Source of the DNA: Motacilla alba alba
Taxonomy: Eukaryota > Chordata > Aves > Passeriformes > Motacillidae
Reading direction: 5' to 3'
NCBI RefSeq assembly: GCF_015832195.1
Contig: NC_052017.1
Coordinates: 75,145,801 to 75,209,800, forward strand
DNA: 64,000 nucleotides
Shown: piece after piece, positions 1 through 11,418 of the stretch
How the letters are laid out: each line of letters starts with the position of its first letter
Numbering within the stretch: the first letter of the stretch is position 1
The notes under the pieces: model-generated
Told to the model about the DNA's origin: nothing
Seen by the model: only the letters and a program-made list of their open reading frames with translations
Database searches by the model: none
Made by a program: the position numbers and the translations under genes

Positions 1-1974
1 ATCAATTCTCTTAAGTCTGCATCTTAAATTGTAGATCTCCAAGTGTTTGGCAATTTACATGTACACAGCATAGAGTGAATGCTTACATGTGCGTTTACAT
101 AATTTCTCTTTCTTCTCTTCCTCACTGAGATATTGAGAGTGATGAAACATATTAGAATTAAATAGTCCCGTTTTCTGGGTGGTCCCTTAACTCTTCCATC
201 AGTCATACTAAAAAAAGCATCTCTTGAAACGGAAGCATTGTGTATTTGTGTCAGCTACTGGTTATATTCTTCTGGTCTCTTGCTGAAATTAGTAGAAAAA
301 CTCTGTGTTCTTTGTGGAAATTAGGCAGGAAAAACAGAACATGAAGATATTTTTACAACTTTTTATATATTTTCTGTTGATTCTCCATGTTTCAGGCTGA
401 CTGCTTATGGGGTGTAGTACAAGGTTACGCTAGACCTTTATTTAGGATGATCTTTACAGGTTACTTATGGCTTCACACAGAACCTCATAAAGCGCAATAG
501 CTGAAACCTCTTAGAAACTAAAAGTTACATTTGTCAAATAGAAGGTTTGAGCACTGATAATTTGAAACCTTGAAGGAAAGATTAAGAAATGACCTAAAGA
601 CAATTACAGATCATCATCTTCCAAACAGATCCACACTAGTGGTCTCTTTTATAGGTACATTTATAGAAAGATAGTGTATTTAACATAAAAGATGCTTTTT
701 GTTTTTGAGACTGAAAGTAATTTTCAAATGAGGGGCAGAGTATCATAAGTTTTTCTCTGAGCAGGTCTTTGGTCTCACCTTGTATTTTGTGTTTTAGGGT
801 TTGTTTTTTTTTTTGTCGTGTTTTAATACTTTTTCTTGATGCTTGTTTTGTTTGAATAAACATGTTTACTGAGTTTATTATGAGTTTGCTGTCAGGTTAG
901 GAGGTAATACAGATTTTGAATATTCACTAGGAATGTAAGTTTATTGACCTATATTTAATGATCAAGAGCAATGATTTATTATAACAGACCTTAATGATGG
1001 CTGTTAAGGGTTTTTTAATGGTAGGGATACGATGCAAAATCATGCTTCTGGCATTCAACAGTCGCTCTCTGTCCTGGTTTGCTTTTGCGAGGTCACTCAA
1101 TGTCACTGTGGCTCCTCACTGGGACAAAGTACCCAGAGAATAGTATTCCTGGCTAATCTTCTGACATTCTTATGTTTCAAATATTCTCGGCATACAAGGC
1201 ACTCCTGGAATATGAAGTGAAACCCTCAAAGCATGTTGACTCACCAACCACACAAGCATGCTGCAAAATTATGCATTAGCTTACACTGATTAAAATTGGT
1301 CTCATCTAAACAAATTAAGGGGTCTGCTCTCTCATCCATATGCATGGCTAGTTCTCATTAATTCTAATAGAGACTATGCACATACATGGATGGAAGAACA
1401 CACCTCTGAGGCTAACTGTACAGTTTCAGTTTGGTTTATTTCTGCAACAGCCATAAAACTTTCAGTGTTAAGTATTTCAATAATTTAGAGAAAGATCAAA
1501 GGGGAGAAAGCTCAATACTATACCTTTTCTTGTACCTTACTGTGGTAAATAAATAAAACAATACACCTTATCTCTGTAAGTTGGGGACAAGTAGTTATTT
1601 TTACCTGCTACTGGCTTTTTATAGTGCCTACTAGCAAATTCAGATTTACCTGCCTGTGTTTTCAGGCAGAAATATGGAAAAAACCTAAGTAATTTATGCA
1701 AAATAGTTTCATACTCCCAAAACACTGAAACATTGGTGTATATTTGTTACAAGGGAGTTATTAGACTTTTTAGAGAGATCCCTCTGTCCAAATTAAGGTG
1801 CAAACATGACCATATGCTGAAGTCAAAAGTATGGATGTTATTTAACAATATATAAGAGGGGGAGAGAGTGAGATATTAAGAAATAGAAAAAAGAGGTTTG
1901 GTAGGGAGGTGAGAAGGAGAGTGACAGGGACACATTAAGTAGAAAATATCACCACTCCCATTGATTCTCTTCTC
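1..1974. other. Non-coding stretch, presumed CDH12 upstream intron
   Basis: AT-rich sequence without a gene, RNA gene or recognisable repeat. Short frames are at chance level. A purine-rich run (1850-1930) is the only compositional oddity. Confidence 0.6.
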
Positions 1975-2290
1975 CCAGGCTTCTGGGTGGCGAGGGTCCT
2001 GCAAAACATGGAGCTCAGTGGATTAATATAGGTTCAGGCCAGGTGAGAATGTCCAGCTGCCTTCCCTGGGAGCGGAGCAGGGGACAAGTTTGACGCTGTC
2101 TCTTGCAACAGATTGTGGATCTGCAGCGTCACTTTGCATCACGAGCAATGCTCCACTTCAAGGCCTCAGCAATGAGTCTGGGGAGGAAGAAGTTCAGATG
2201 TTCTTTGACGGACTGTGACACCTTCTCAGCTGCCTGTCATGTGAATGTCCCATGGATTGAGGGCGGGGGGGGCTGGGGGGTGGGGTTTAC
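1975..2290. other. GC-rich block, unclassified (possible old repeat)
   Basis: About 300 bases stand out from the AT-rich surroundings, from the ctcccaggcttctgggtggcg region to the G-rich end at 2285. Frames of 70-79 codons cross it but have no recognisable domain. It could be an old LTR or other ERV piece; I could not define ends or a target duplication. Confidence 0.3.
2261..2285 (+). other. G-quadruplex-forming motif
   Basis: G runs of 3, 8, 6 and 4 are separated by C, CT and T: a textbook four-run quadruplex pattern with very short loops. Confidence 0.75.
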
Positions 2291-3840
2291 AACTGAGACA
2301 ATTTGTGGAAAGGAGGGTGGATGTTCATTGCCTCTCATCTGAGGTTATGTTACGTATCCAAAAACTCTCTCCCCATACTCCCTGCCCGCAAAGCCAGTCA
2401 GAGCTGATATCTTTCTTGATACATTCTTCTCCTTCAGCCTTATGTATTCCTCCCTAAATCTGAGCTAAATGGACAATAGTGTCACCTTTATCTTATCTCA
2501 AGTTCGATTGGGCAGTTTAACTCACAGTCTAAAGTTCCAGTCCAGAGGCATATTCAGGGAGGAGTGGGTTTTGGTGGTCACACCTTCTTTACACAGTTTT
2601 ACCATAATGGGCAAACAGGTCATTCATAACAGTGTTTAAGCCATTAACAGTAATTAAAATCTCTCACAGTATTAAATCTCTTAATGCCATCTTCAAAATT
2701 TTACAAACTAAATACCATTTACTGTATTTGGTCATGTTCTTGTGCTACATGCAGCATAACAGCTGTAATGAAGAATTCCCATGATTTAGTCCTTTCATAG
2801 TCTGTTAAGTGTTCTCAGAACATATTTTGTCAAGGCATTTTAAATATTTGAATAATACTGTAAAAATAGTGTTGGGCATATGCTATCAAACAGTAGGAGA
2901 TTAATTAGCATTCTTTGCAGTCTGAGCTACACTGGGATAGAAGAAATGCATGTTACAAGGTCTGGTGCCTCAAGGGAGTTTGTTCTCTGCATACAAGGAC
3001 TTTTAAAACAAGCCCCACTGCGAGAGGCTGGTTTTGATTTTTTATTGTAAGGATTGCCAAGTAAAAATTAATTGATTCATGATTACTAAACTATACCAGT
3101 CACAGAGTTATGGCAATGCTTATACCTCCAGCTGCTTTCATAGAGCTCAGGATCTATTCTGGGCTATAAATTCCTTGGAAAAAAATTTTAAAAAAATGTC
3201 AAATGCATCTCTTTTCTTCACAATTCGAAGGAACTTTGTGTGTACTACCAACTATCTAAGCCTAGGATTCTAGTGGAAAAATAAGTCACTGGTTATGATG
3301 GAGGATTGCAAAACTGACCATTTTAGACAATTGTCATGGGTGTGGTAGACACAGGAACAGAACCACACTGCTTAGTGACATAATATGTAAAAGATATTTG
3401 TAAGAAGAATGGGACCACTGTGCAAGGACGTCCTTCATGAAAGGCTGTTGCTATTGCTGTTTTTTGCACAGCTGACTGATGTAAGTAACCAATGTTTTCC
3501 TTGGTGACATCACCATTTCCTTTTACTTTCTTCATAGCTATAGAAATCTGGACATTGATTCTTAGGTTACTATCACTTCCTGGCTTCCTGGAGGTGATAG
3601 TAACCTCGGTATCAATTTCCTTCCAAAATGTCTTACCTGGACAGAAATTTGTTATGAGCCCATCTTCTTTATTTCTTTTCTGTGTGTACCTAAACATCAG
3701 AGCAGGCCAGGTACAGCCCAGAGCTTTGAGAGATGCCTCTCTATAGAAGGTGTTTGTCCTTGGTTTGATTTTATAGCACATACCAGAGTCAGTTCAAGCT
3801 GGGCACTAGGCAAATTCAGTCAAGGTCTCAGTGATTTCAG
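2291..3840. other. Non-coding stretch with one unexplained minus-strand open frame
   Basis: Mostly AT-rich intronic sequence. An ATG-initiated frame of 152 codons (3323-3781, minus) is unusually long and of normal amino-acid complexity. I do not recognise its product and no splice sites or start context support it. It contains the inverted repeat at 3564-3606. Confidence 0.5.
3564..3606. repeat. 13-bp perfect inverted repeat, 17-nt loop
   Basis: AGGTTACTATCAC at 3564-3576 is the exact reverse complement of GTGATAGTAACCT at 3594-3606, with 17 nt between. It could form a short hairpin or cruciform. The stem is too short for a typical pre-miRNA. Confidence 0.9.
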
Positions 3841-4491
3841 TGGTGTTGTAGACGTTTAACACCAGGTGGAAATTAAATTATGAAGAAGCCATTCGCCTTC
3901 CCCTCATCCCTTCCAGTACAAGTGGGACAAAGGCAGAGACTGTGGAGTGAGATAACAATTTACTGAAAACAAAAAGCAATGGAATAAGAAACACACAGTA
4001 ACAGCAGCAATAGCGTTTTAAAAAGTATACAAAAAGAGAAGGTGCTTTTGCCACAAAAACAAAACAAAACAAAACAAAACAAAACAAATAAACTTAGTTC
4101 TGTCAGCCCGCTGGGACAAATACAAGATGGTGGCTGCTCCCGTGCTGCCAGCTGGCCATGTCCCAAATTCCAAGGCAATGGAAAACAACAATGGCTAAAC
4201 CCCTGCAAGCTGTACTGTCTGTGTCGTGCCGTGCCACTGCTCTGCTGCACTGGGGCTCGGGCTCCACTGGGGCTGTGCCTCTGCACCATGGGCACAGCCA
4301 CACTGGGTGCTTTCCAACACCACATCCCACAGCCATGTTTTGGAGGAATGGGAGGAAATGGATGGTGGCAGCAGAGGATGGGGTCTGCAGGGCTGATGCT
4401 GACAACCTTCCCACTGGAAAGAGGGAAGCAAAATGGCAGAATTTCCAGGGTGTGCTCACCTTTTCTTCCCCCCTCTCTTCAACCAGGGCAG
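3841..4491 (-). mobile_element. Probable ERV LTR (different family), GC-rich block
   Basis: A sharply GC-richer block of ~650 bp sits in AT-rich surroundings. On the minus strand it has an LTR-like 3' part reading cagtaaattgttatctcact then ccacagtctctgcctttg, of the kind seen in bird ERV R/U5 regions. The block is bordered by an imperfect 10-bp direct repeat, GTGATTTCAG (3831-3840) and GTGCTTTCAG (4492-4501), 9 of 10 identical. The repeat is longer than usual retroviral duplications, so the exact ends are uncertain. Frames of 115-165 codons run through it on both strands, but they overlap and contain no domain I recognise. It also includes six AAAAC units (4056-4085). Confidence 0.45.
4056..4085. 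repeat. (AAAAC)6 microsatellite
   Basis: Six perfect AAAAC units, continuing imperfectly to 4088. It lies inside the probable LTR at 3841-4491. Confidence 0.95.
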
Positions 4492-4504
4492 GTGCTTTCA
4501 GATA

Positions 4505-4540
4505 GGTTTTACCCTTTAGCAAATGGTTTTACCCTTTGAA
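4505..4540. repeat. 20-bp tandem duplication beside the LTR-like block
   Basis: GGTTTTACCCTTTAGCAAAT (4505-4524) is followed by a second, shortened copy (4525-4540). It begins just right of the direct repeat flanking 3841-4491. Confidence 0.85.
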
Positions 4541-7500
4541 AATTATCATTCTTTGTGAACTTGGTCTGGACTTGCTGATGAGGAAGGGAGGCTTTTCATG
4601 TGTTTCTGATCATAAAGATGCACAATGAAGAGTTCTTCACTTGCCTGCTTCTTTTAACTTAGCCCAGCTTGTTACTTGAAACAATATGATTTGTTACGCA
4701 CCAGAGTAATAGAGACAATTTTGAAAGACTTGGGATTTTGAGTTCTTAATTAACATGAAGAACAGAGTTTGGGTTTTTTTGTCTTACGTTAATCTATAAA
4801 GGCATCAACTCCCATGAATTAACAGAAGTAATAATGTGTTTGAGAAGAAGTGGAGGCTTTGAAGCAGAGTTCTGTTCTGTAGAGTGCTTCATGGTCACTG
4901 GTGGAGGTCACTCTTGATCTTAATAACTTTAAAAACTGAAATTAAAACCCTTGTGCAGTAAGAGGCGAATAATGCAGATTTGAAACATAGTAAATAATTG
5001 CTTCCATAGAACGTGATCAAAAAATAAAGCAGTTATTTTTCTATAGAAGTTTAGAATGTGTTCTGCCAGAGGAAAGACAAAGAAAAATCTTTGTCTTTGA
5101 TGGAATATGAATACTATCTTGGAGAATATTTTAGTTAGGGAAAAAAAAAAAAAGTAAAACTGTAGGTTTTGTAATTAATGTTTCCTGCAAGTGAGTCAGA
5201 CCTAGTTGCAGTTTAGACCAGAGATCTTTGAAGCAATTCAGGTTTACCAAGAACTAGAATGACACAGAGAAAGTGACAGAGTTTGTTTTACAAGGTCAGT
5301 CAGTCCCTGGTTTTTGTGGCGGAGGAAGGAGGCTACCAAAGTAATTAAGGCATAAAAATTAAAACCAAGATTAATTACTTAGGATGAAGAAGAGACACTA
5401 AGTACTTCCATTTGCTTTGTGAATGTTCTGTGGTGTTGAACTCCCATGTGTGGGACACACCATCTTCTGTCTCGGGGACATCTCAGGTGTGATTTAACTC
5501 TGATTTAACTTGCCTGATGGGCTTTCAACATATTTCCTCACTTCCTATATCTGAGCTGGTTTTAGGTAGATCCAGCTCTTTTTTATCGTATTCCTGAAGG
5601 TTGCTTTTAGCCAGCCTCTGCAGATTTCCACTTACGATTACAGAGAGAGTATGGTAGAGCTGGTTTTGTCTGGGAAGTACAGGACAGAAGAGAATTGGGG
5701 TATTAGGGTGTAAACACACATGTAAGTCCCTTTCTGATGCCAAAAAAGAAAAAAACACAAGCCAAGGAAAAATCCTAAACAAAACAAACCAAAACAAGCA
5801 TAATGTGGTTTTTTTTCCTTTTCATTATACAGTCTTTTCCTCGTATTCTAATTCTCTTCTCAAACATTTGTCTGTATATTGTGGAAACCTGTCTTCCAGG
5901 AATTTCTATCAGACAAAACTGTGAACGTGCTGTAGATTCTAGAGAAATGAATTCCTATCCAACCATTCATATAACTTGGTAAAACTACTTCACTTAATCT
6001 TATCTTTTACAACAAATATGCATGCTTCATTAATTGACCAAAATGAATTAGTGGCAGAAATGTAGCTTTTTCAATTTTTTTCTTTAATAAGGAGAAAACT
6101 AGGACAAACAAAAACAGAATGAGAGTAGCTCATGTGGGAGATTGTAAATTGATTTTCTTTTGAGATAGAACATAAGGATTCTATTTCTGTTCAGTGCTAG
6201 CTTATTTGAGTATTTGTGCTGGTTCAAGAACCTGCTGCTAACAAGATGAGTTGCAGAATGTTTTGTAGTCATTCTTGCACATCCATAATAATGTGAGATG
6301 TCATTGAAGAATATGAAGAATTTAAGAATACATTATTTGTGGTTGGTTTTGTTAAAATGAAGATGGATATATAGATCAATGTGAAGACTTGTGATAGACT
6401 TAATAATTTGCTTATACATTTAAATGAGAGAAAGGCCTTAGAAAGTCAGGAGAGAAGGTTTTCAGTTTGGGTTTTTTTAACTTTTTTTCCTCTGAATTAT
6501 ATTGCATGTAATGGTTTAGGTTAAATGGAAATTTTATCATGTCCTAATCTTACACTAATGCTACAATTACCATTTCGTAATTCAATCCATAAATTCCTTC
6601 TGGTCACATAGAAGAAGATAAGCATCTGTCATCTTACAGGAAGTACAAAAAATACATTCATACAAACTATTTTTGTGGAATTAGATAATTTTGTTGTAAT
6701 ATTTCTGAAGATGCCATTTCTTGTACACTGTAAGCCTGATTTTTCCTCTTTTTTCTCTCAGTTATGCTTAGGCAAAGCAAGTTTTTTTTATAGATGTGGT
6801 TAAGGTTGGAGGTTTTCATTAGCAGCTGAATTTCCTGCTGCTTCACTGGTAGTAATAGGATGAGCTTTTTAAATGGTAAGGTTATTTTTCATTCAGTATC
6901 ATTCCTTTAGATCCTTATATTTAAAAAAAAAAAATCCCACAAAAATATCACTGAACAGAATAATTCAGCTTGTGATTGGCACACAGTCTAGAAGCCAATA
7001 TATCTTTCTTCTTCTTAGTCTAAAAGGTCCTTTACTGTAAGGATGTCATTTATCATACCCGGTTCTTTTTAAGTAATATAATTTGGACTGCCTACATGTT
7101 GGTACTTAAGAACTTATACATGAGGTAGTCAATAATTTTGTTCTTTAATGTTTCATTTGAAAAAGGTGGACAAGACAACTTTCGTGTACTGGAATGTTTT
7201 ATGAAGTTTTAAAGGGAATGTAAAATCTTCACTGGAAGTTCAAAGCTATATTAAGTTATAATGAACATAAATTTTCAACGGAAATATTGCAGAATCTTCA
7301 CAATAACATTATGGTCAATTTAATAGGTTCATAATTGATTCATTGGTTCAAATAGCTAAATTCTAGCTTTAACTTACATTGGTAGATAATCAGAGAAACT
7401 AAGTAACCAGTGCCTGAAAATTTCTACTTACAGGGGAATTTTCTTTTCCCTGGCTCCAGAAAGAGAGAAAAGAAGATAAATTTTTCGGTTTTCATCAGCT

Positions 7501-8213
7501 ATTGTCTTGAATTGTGTTGGTTTCTTAGAAAACGCAAAAAAAAAAACCTGGCAATTTTTAAAATTTCTTGTTATTGTTTGATTTTATAGATTTAATGGCT
7601 TATTTGAAGTGATGTTCCACAAGTGAGTGTTTTAGGTCACTCAAGGATAGTGACAAAAGCAGGTTTAGTGCTGTAGGGAAAGTGTGGCAAAGTTGTTGGC
7701 AAGGTTCGCTCTACTACTTACTAGATTGTTAAAGCACACCGAGAAAAATCTAAGTGAAATCTACAATCAACCAAAACCAATCTATGTGGAGGCTTGGGTT
7801 GGAAAAAGGGTAAGAATACAAAATTATAAGAATAAAAAACAATAAGAGAAGCTCTGCTATTGAGTCACTATGTTGAAAGTGGATCCCCTTGTCAAATTTA
7901 GCCCCACAAAATAACAAATGGTTCAGGCCTGGAGATTTTAAGAACGCATAAACTTAGCAGCACTTAATTGATAGACTAATTTAAACAATTTCACCAAAGA
8001 TTCTATCAAATTTTCTATAGCACAATAATAAAAACTCACTTATAGGCCTTTCTTACTTATTATTCTAATATAGTTAAGAATCTGAGAATGCAACATTCAC
8101 GGTACATTTGCTATGCCGTATTCACTCTCATAGACACACAGAACTATGGAGTTCTAGGAGTATATATGAGGCATATACCTGTGAAAAATTCCCATTGAAT
8201 TCAGTAAAGTACT
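4541..8213. other. Non-coding stretch, nothing recognised
   Basis: AT-rich sequence with short A and T runs and the small hairpin at 5073-5098. No frame longer than 90 codons and no repeat family I know. Confidence 0.6.
5073..5098. repeat. 11-bp perfect hairpin with AAAA loop
   Basis: AAAGACAAAGA (5073-5083) and TCTTTGTCTTT (5088-5098) are exact reverse complements separated by AAAA. Confidence 0.9.
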
Positions 8214-8762
8214 TGTGTTGGATGCCTTTGACTAGTCTCAGTGGTCAAAGGGTTGAGTCTTGAGGAGAGGGGAGTATCAGCCCAGGCTCTGTAATCATCA
8301 TTGGGTGATCCTCCAGGTATAGCAACCTTGGGACTTTGCTGGTGTTGAGTGGCATCCCATTCAGAGGGAGATTTCTGGTCACAGCCCACTGTGGTCCAGG
8401 AGAGCTCAAAGGGTCTCACTTAGGACTGCTGTTTATAAGGCCTCAAGCGAAAACAGCAACAATATCTATCAAACCAATAAACAAAACCCTGAGAGATTTG
8501 AGTAGGAGGCTGGTCATATGGCTCCCCAGGATGTTTCTCTGTTGGTTTGAAAGAGTCTGAAAGCCCCCACTTTCCAGGCCTCTTGTGCCTTTGTCACCAG
8601 CTGCTGTTCCTGCCATCACAGGACTCTGACTTGTTCCTGATGGGAGCAGAGCCGTGGCAGGTTTGTGTTTTTGGGGCGTCATTCTGCTCCTTGAGAGCAC
8701 CTCTCTGCGCTAGGTCTGGGGCTGGGTCAAATCAAGTTCCTGGCTTGAAGTGGGGGCTGACA
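8214..8762 (-). mobile_element. Candidate ERV LTR, minus strand
   Basis: A GC-richer block of ~550 bp that on the minus strand begins TGTCAGCCCCCACTTC, has a TATA-like CCTTATAAACAGC (plus 8429-8441), and ends CATCCAACACA, so it is bounded by TG...CA. The TATA box lies about 325 bp from the left end, a plausible U3 length, followed by a GC-rich putative R/U5. No target duplication was found and I cannot name the family. It could instead be another repeat or unique GC-rich sequence. Confidence 0.38.
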
Positions 8763-10781
8763 TAGAAGCACATTGCTGAATCAGAGGCTTAGCATGCTGA
8801 TGGATGTCTGTTCATCATAACTACATTCTACAAAACTTTGTCTGTCACTTTCAGTCTGTTAATTCATCACTATAGTCCTCTACCAGTGTTCCATACATCT
8901 GTTATACCTTATATTTCAGCAATGGAAGTATATGTCTGAAGAGTGATAACATTAAGAATGGCCAGTTTCTTGGGACATAGATGCTATAGATCAAAGCTGA
9001 GCTTTCACTGTAAATCTAAGGGAAATTAAATTTTCAATGACTTATTGCTCCATTTTCAACTCCAAATACTCAAGCAGGATTTCAAATTAATCTGTTCCAG
9101 CATTCATGCAGTCAAATGATTGCAAAAGACAAGAGCACAAATTTAATCTCTAGAAAAGATTTTTGTTGTTATGTGATTTTTTTTTTAAATTCATTTAGAT
9201 GTCAGAAGTTTAAGACAGAGGTTTTTATTTTGTTTTGTGATGAAGCAACTGAAAAAGCAACACAATCTTTTGGCTGAAAGCAAAGTCTGTTTCACCAACA
9301 AAGCTTAGTAACAAAAGAAAGGTAGGGAACTTAAATTGTATATTATCTAACAGAAAAAAAAAAAGAAAAACCCAGTTTCCTGAGCCTTGGTAACTAATAA
9401 GCCTTAGATAATGGTGTTGGGCTACTTCAATGTACAAAATAAAAACAAACTTAAAATACAATGAAAATATCAAGTTAGCAATAGTTACGAAACGTAGTTA
9501 CAGGAGGGTCTGAAATTTGTTTGGTACAAAAATGTACAGAGAAAATCAACAGTAAAAAATCAACACCATAGGGCAGAAAAAAACCCCAGAAATTATCAAA
9601 ATGTTTTTGTGCTTCACTTTTTCAGGAAGAGATGGTTGTAATATGTATGATTTGAAGGGGAATAGTCAGTCTGATGAGATTAAATAATTTTTAGTGATGT
9701 TAAGAGGATTAATTTCAATTCTTAATACTAATTTCCATTTTGCTCCGTTGGTTAGTGCTGCATGAACTATTCTGTGTGTTTTCTGTCTCTGATAAAGGTT
9801 TTTTGCTCTTTCTCAGAATTTTCATTTATATGTTGAAGAGTGGGTGTTCAATCAGAGCAGCATTTTCTTATGAAAGAAATAGTTATCAGCACTATTCACA
9901 TCAATAATGACAACCTCAATACAGGAATATGTGTCAGATGCAAGCCAGAGATCCACAGCTCTGTGAAGAATGAATGACAGTTGACTTTCAGTTTTAGGAC
10001 TGGCTAGACAGTTGTCTATAGTTCTTCTGAGAGAGCTGTGTACAGCCAGAAAGAGCAGTGGTGATGACAAAGTGAAGCCTAATTAAAGCCACTGCTGTCA
10101 ACAATTCAACTCTATCAGGACATTTTCTCTATTTCTTTTGAAGTTAGAGGTCTTACCTGAGTGAAGCTGACCATTAGGCTATATATGTTAGGTGCATTTG
10201 ATTCTCATTATTCTCAAACCATTTCTGTAATATAGAGATGCATCTCTCACATATGAATACACTATTAAATATATGCACAGTCTTCAAAATGATGTTTAGA
10301 TTGCGGTTTTGGTGAACTAGAAAGTGTTACAAAATAAGGCTTCCTATATATGTGAAGCTGAACAGTTAGAGTGAAGGAGAACCAGGATTTTTTAAGTCCT
10401 CTTAATGCGCCCTCTACCTTCTGTCCCTCCAAAATGCAGTGAGGTTGATGGAAACATACTCTATTTCAAGGGCTGAAAGTAAATTTTTGGAGCTTCTTGT
10501 AGAAGAGGTGAAATAAATTGTGTGTAAATTGTGAGTCCCATTTAATAACTGAAAGTTTCAGTCTCATAATTTGTTTTTTTTTTTACTATAGTCAATTTCA
10601 TTATCAGCCAAGAGTGTGAGAAAACATCAGAAGCCACTAGTATTCCTTCTGACAATAGTGAAATGCGACATGATTCTGGCAATTACAGCTGAGTAAGCAA
10701 AACGTTCTGGAATGTGATGATTTTCATTACACTGCTGTATTTATGAAATCTTGTAATATTAAGGTGAATTCACAAATTTTA

Positions 10782-10800
10782 TTTTTTTTTTTTTTTTTTT
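10782..10800. repeat. Poly(T) run, 19 T
   Basis: Uninterrupted T19. No AATAAA was seen at the expected distance on the minus strand, so a retroposon tail is not supported. Confidence 0.9.
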
Positions 10801-11382
10801 AATCTGAGCTCAGTTTCCATCACACAGCCAGAGTCCAAAGTATAGAAGTCTGGAGATGCATAGCACTTTGAAGGCTGATTAAGAGCACTGGAAATGTTAT
10901 GGGGACTAAAGGAAGTGCTGCTCACTTTTAGATTAAATTTAGTAAGCTCTTTTTCTGTCCTTCTCATTCATTTTCGATGTCTCTTTTCTTCTGCATTCAC
11001 TTTGGAAGAAAATTTGGGTCTTAAGGAGTTCAAAGTGGGTAGGAGTTTTACACACTGCATTAGCTAGTTGCTGCATATCGAATTAACTAGAAATCAGCTA
11101 CCTACTGAGTTTATATCAGCTAGAGCTTTACCTTTAGTGTCTTAATAGAACAACTGTGCTGCACATGCATGGCTGCTTTTGTTTAACATTGCTGTCAAAA
11201 GAGATCATGTGTTAGAACATAACTTATATTAGTTTCTGAGCATGAGCGGTAATAGTGAAAACTGATGTTGTATCCTGGTTGTTTGCAAAGCTGTCTCTTT
11301 GTATGAGCACAACTTAAAATTTATAGCCTACAGCCCCAATTGTTTTGCTTAAACATTATTTTACCTTCAAAATTTAATTAAA

Positions 11383-11418
11383 TATCTCATAACTATAAAA
11401 TATCTCATAACTATAAAA
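11383..11418. repeat. 18-bp perfect tandem duplication
   Basis: TATCTCATAACTATAAAA occurs twice head to tail (11383-11400 and 11401-11418). Confidence 0.95.

Noticed and set aside
3564..3606. Pre-miRNA hairpin
   Set aside because: The 13-bp stem is well below the ~22-bp or longer stem needed for a typical precursor.
4042..4539. Overlapping frames of 115-165 codons on both strands
   Set aside because: They overlap each other in several frames within a GC-rich LTR-like block; low stop density follows from composition.
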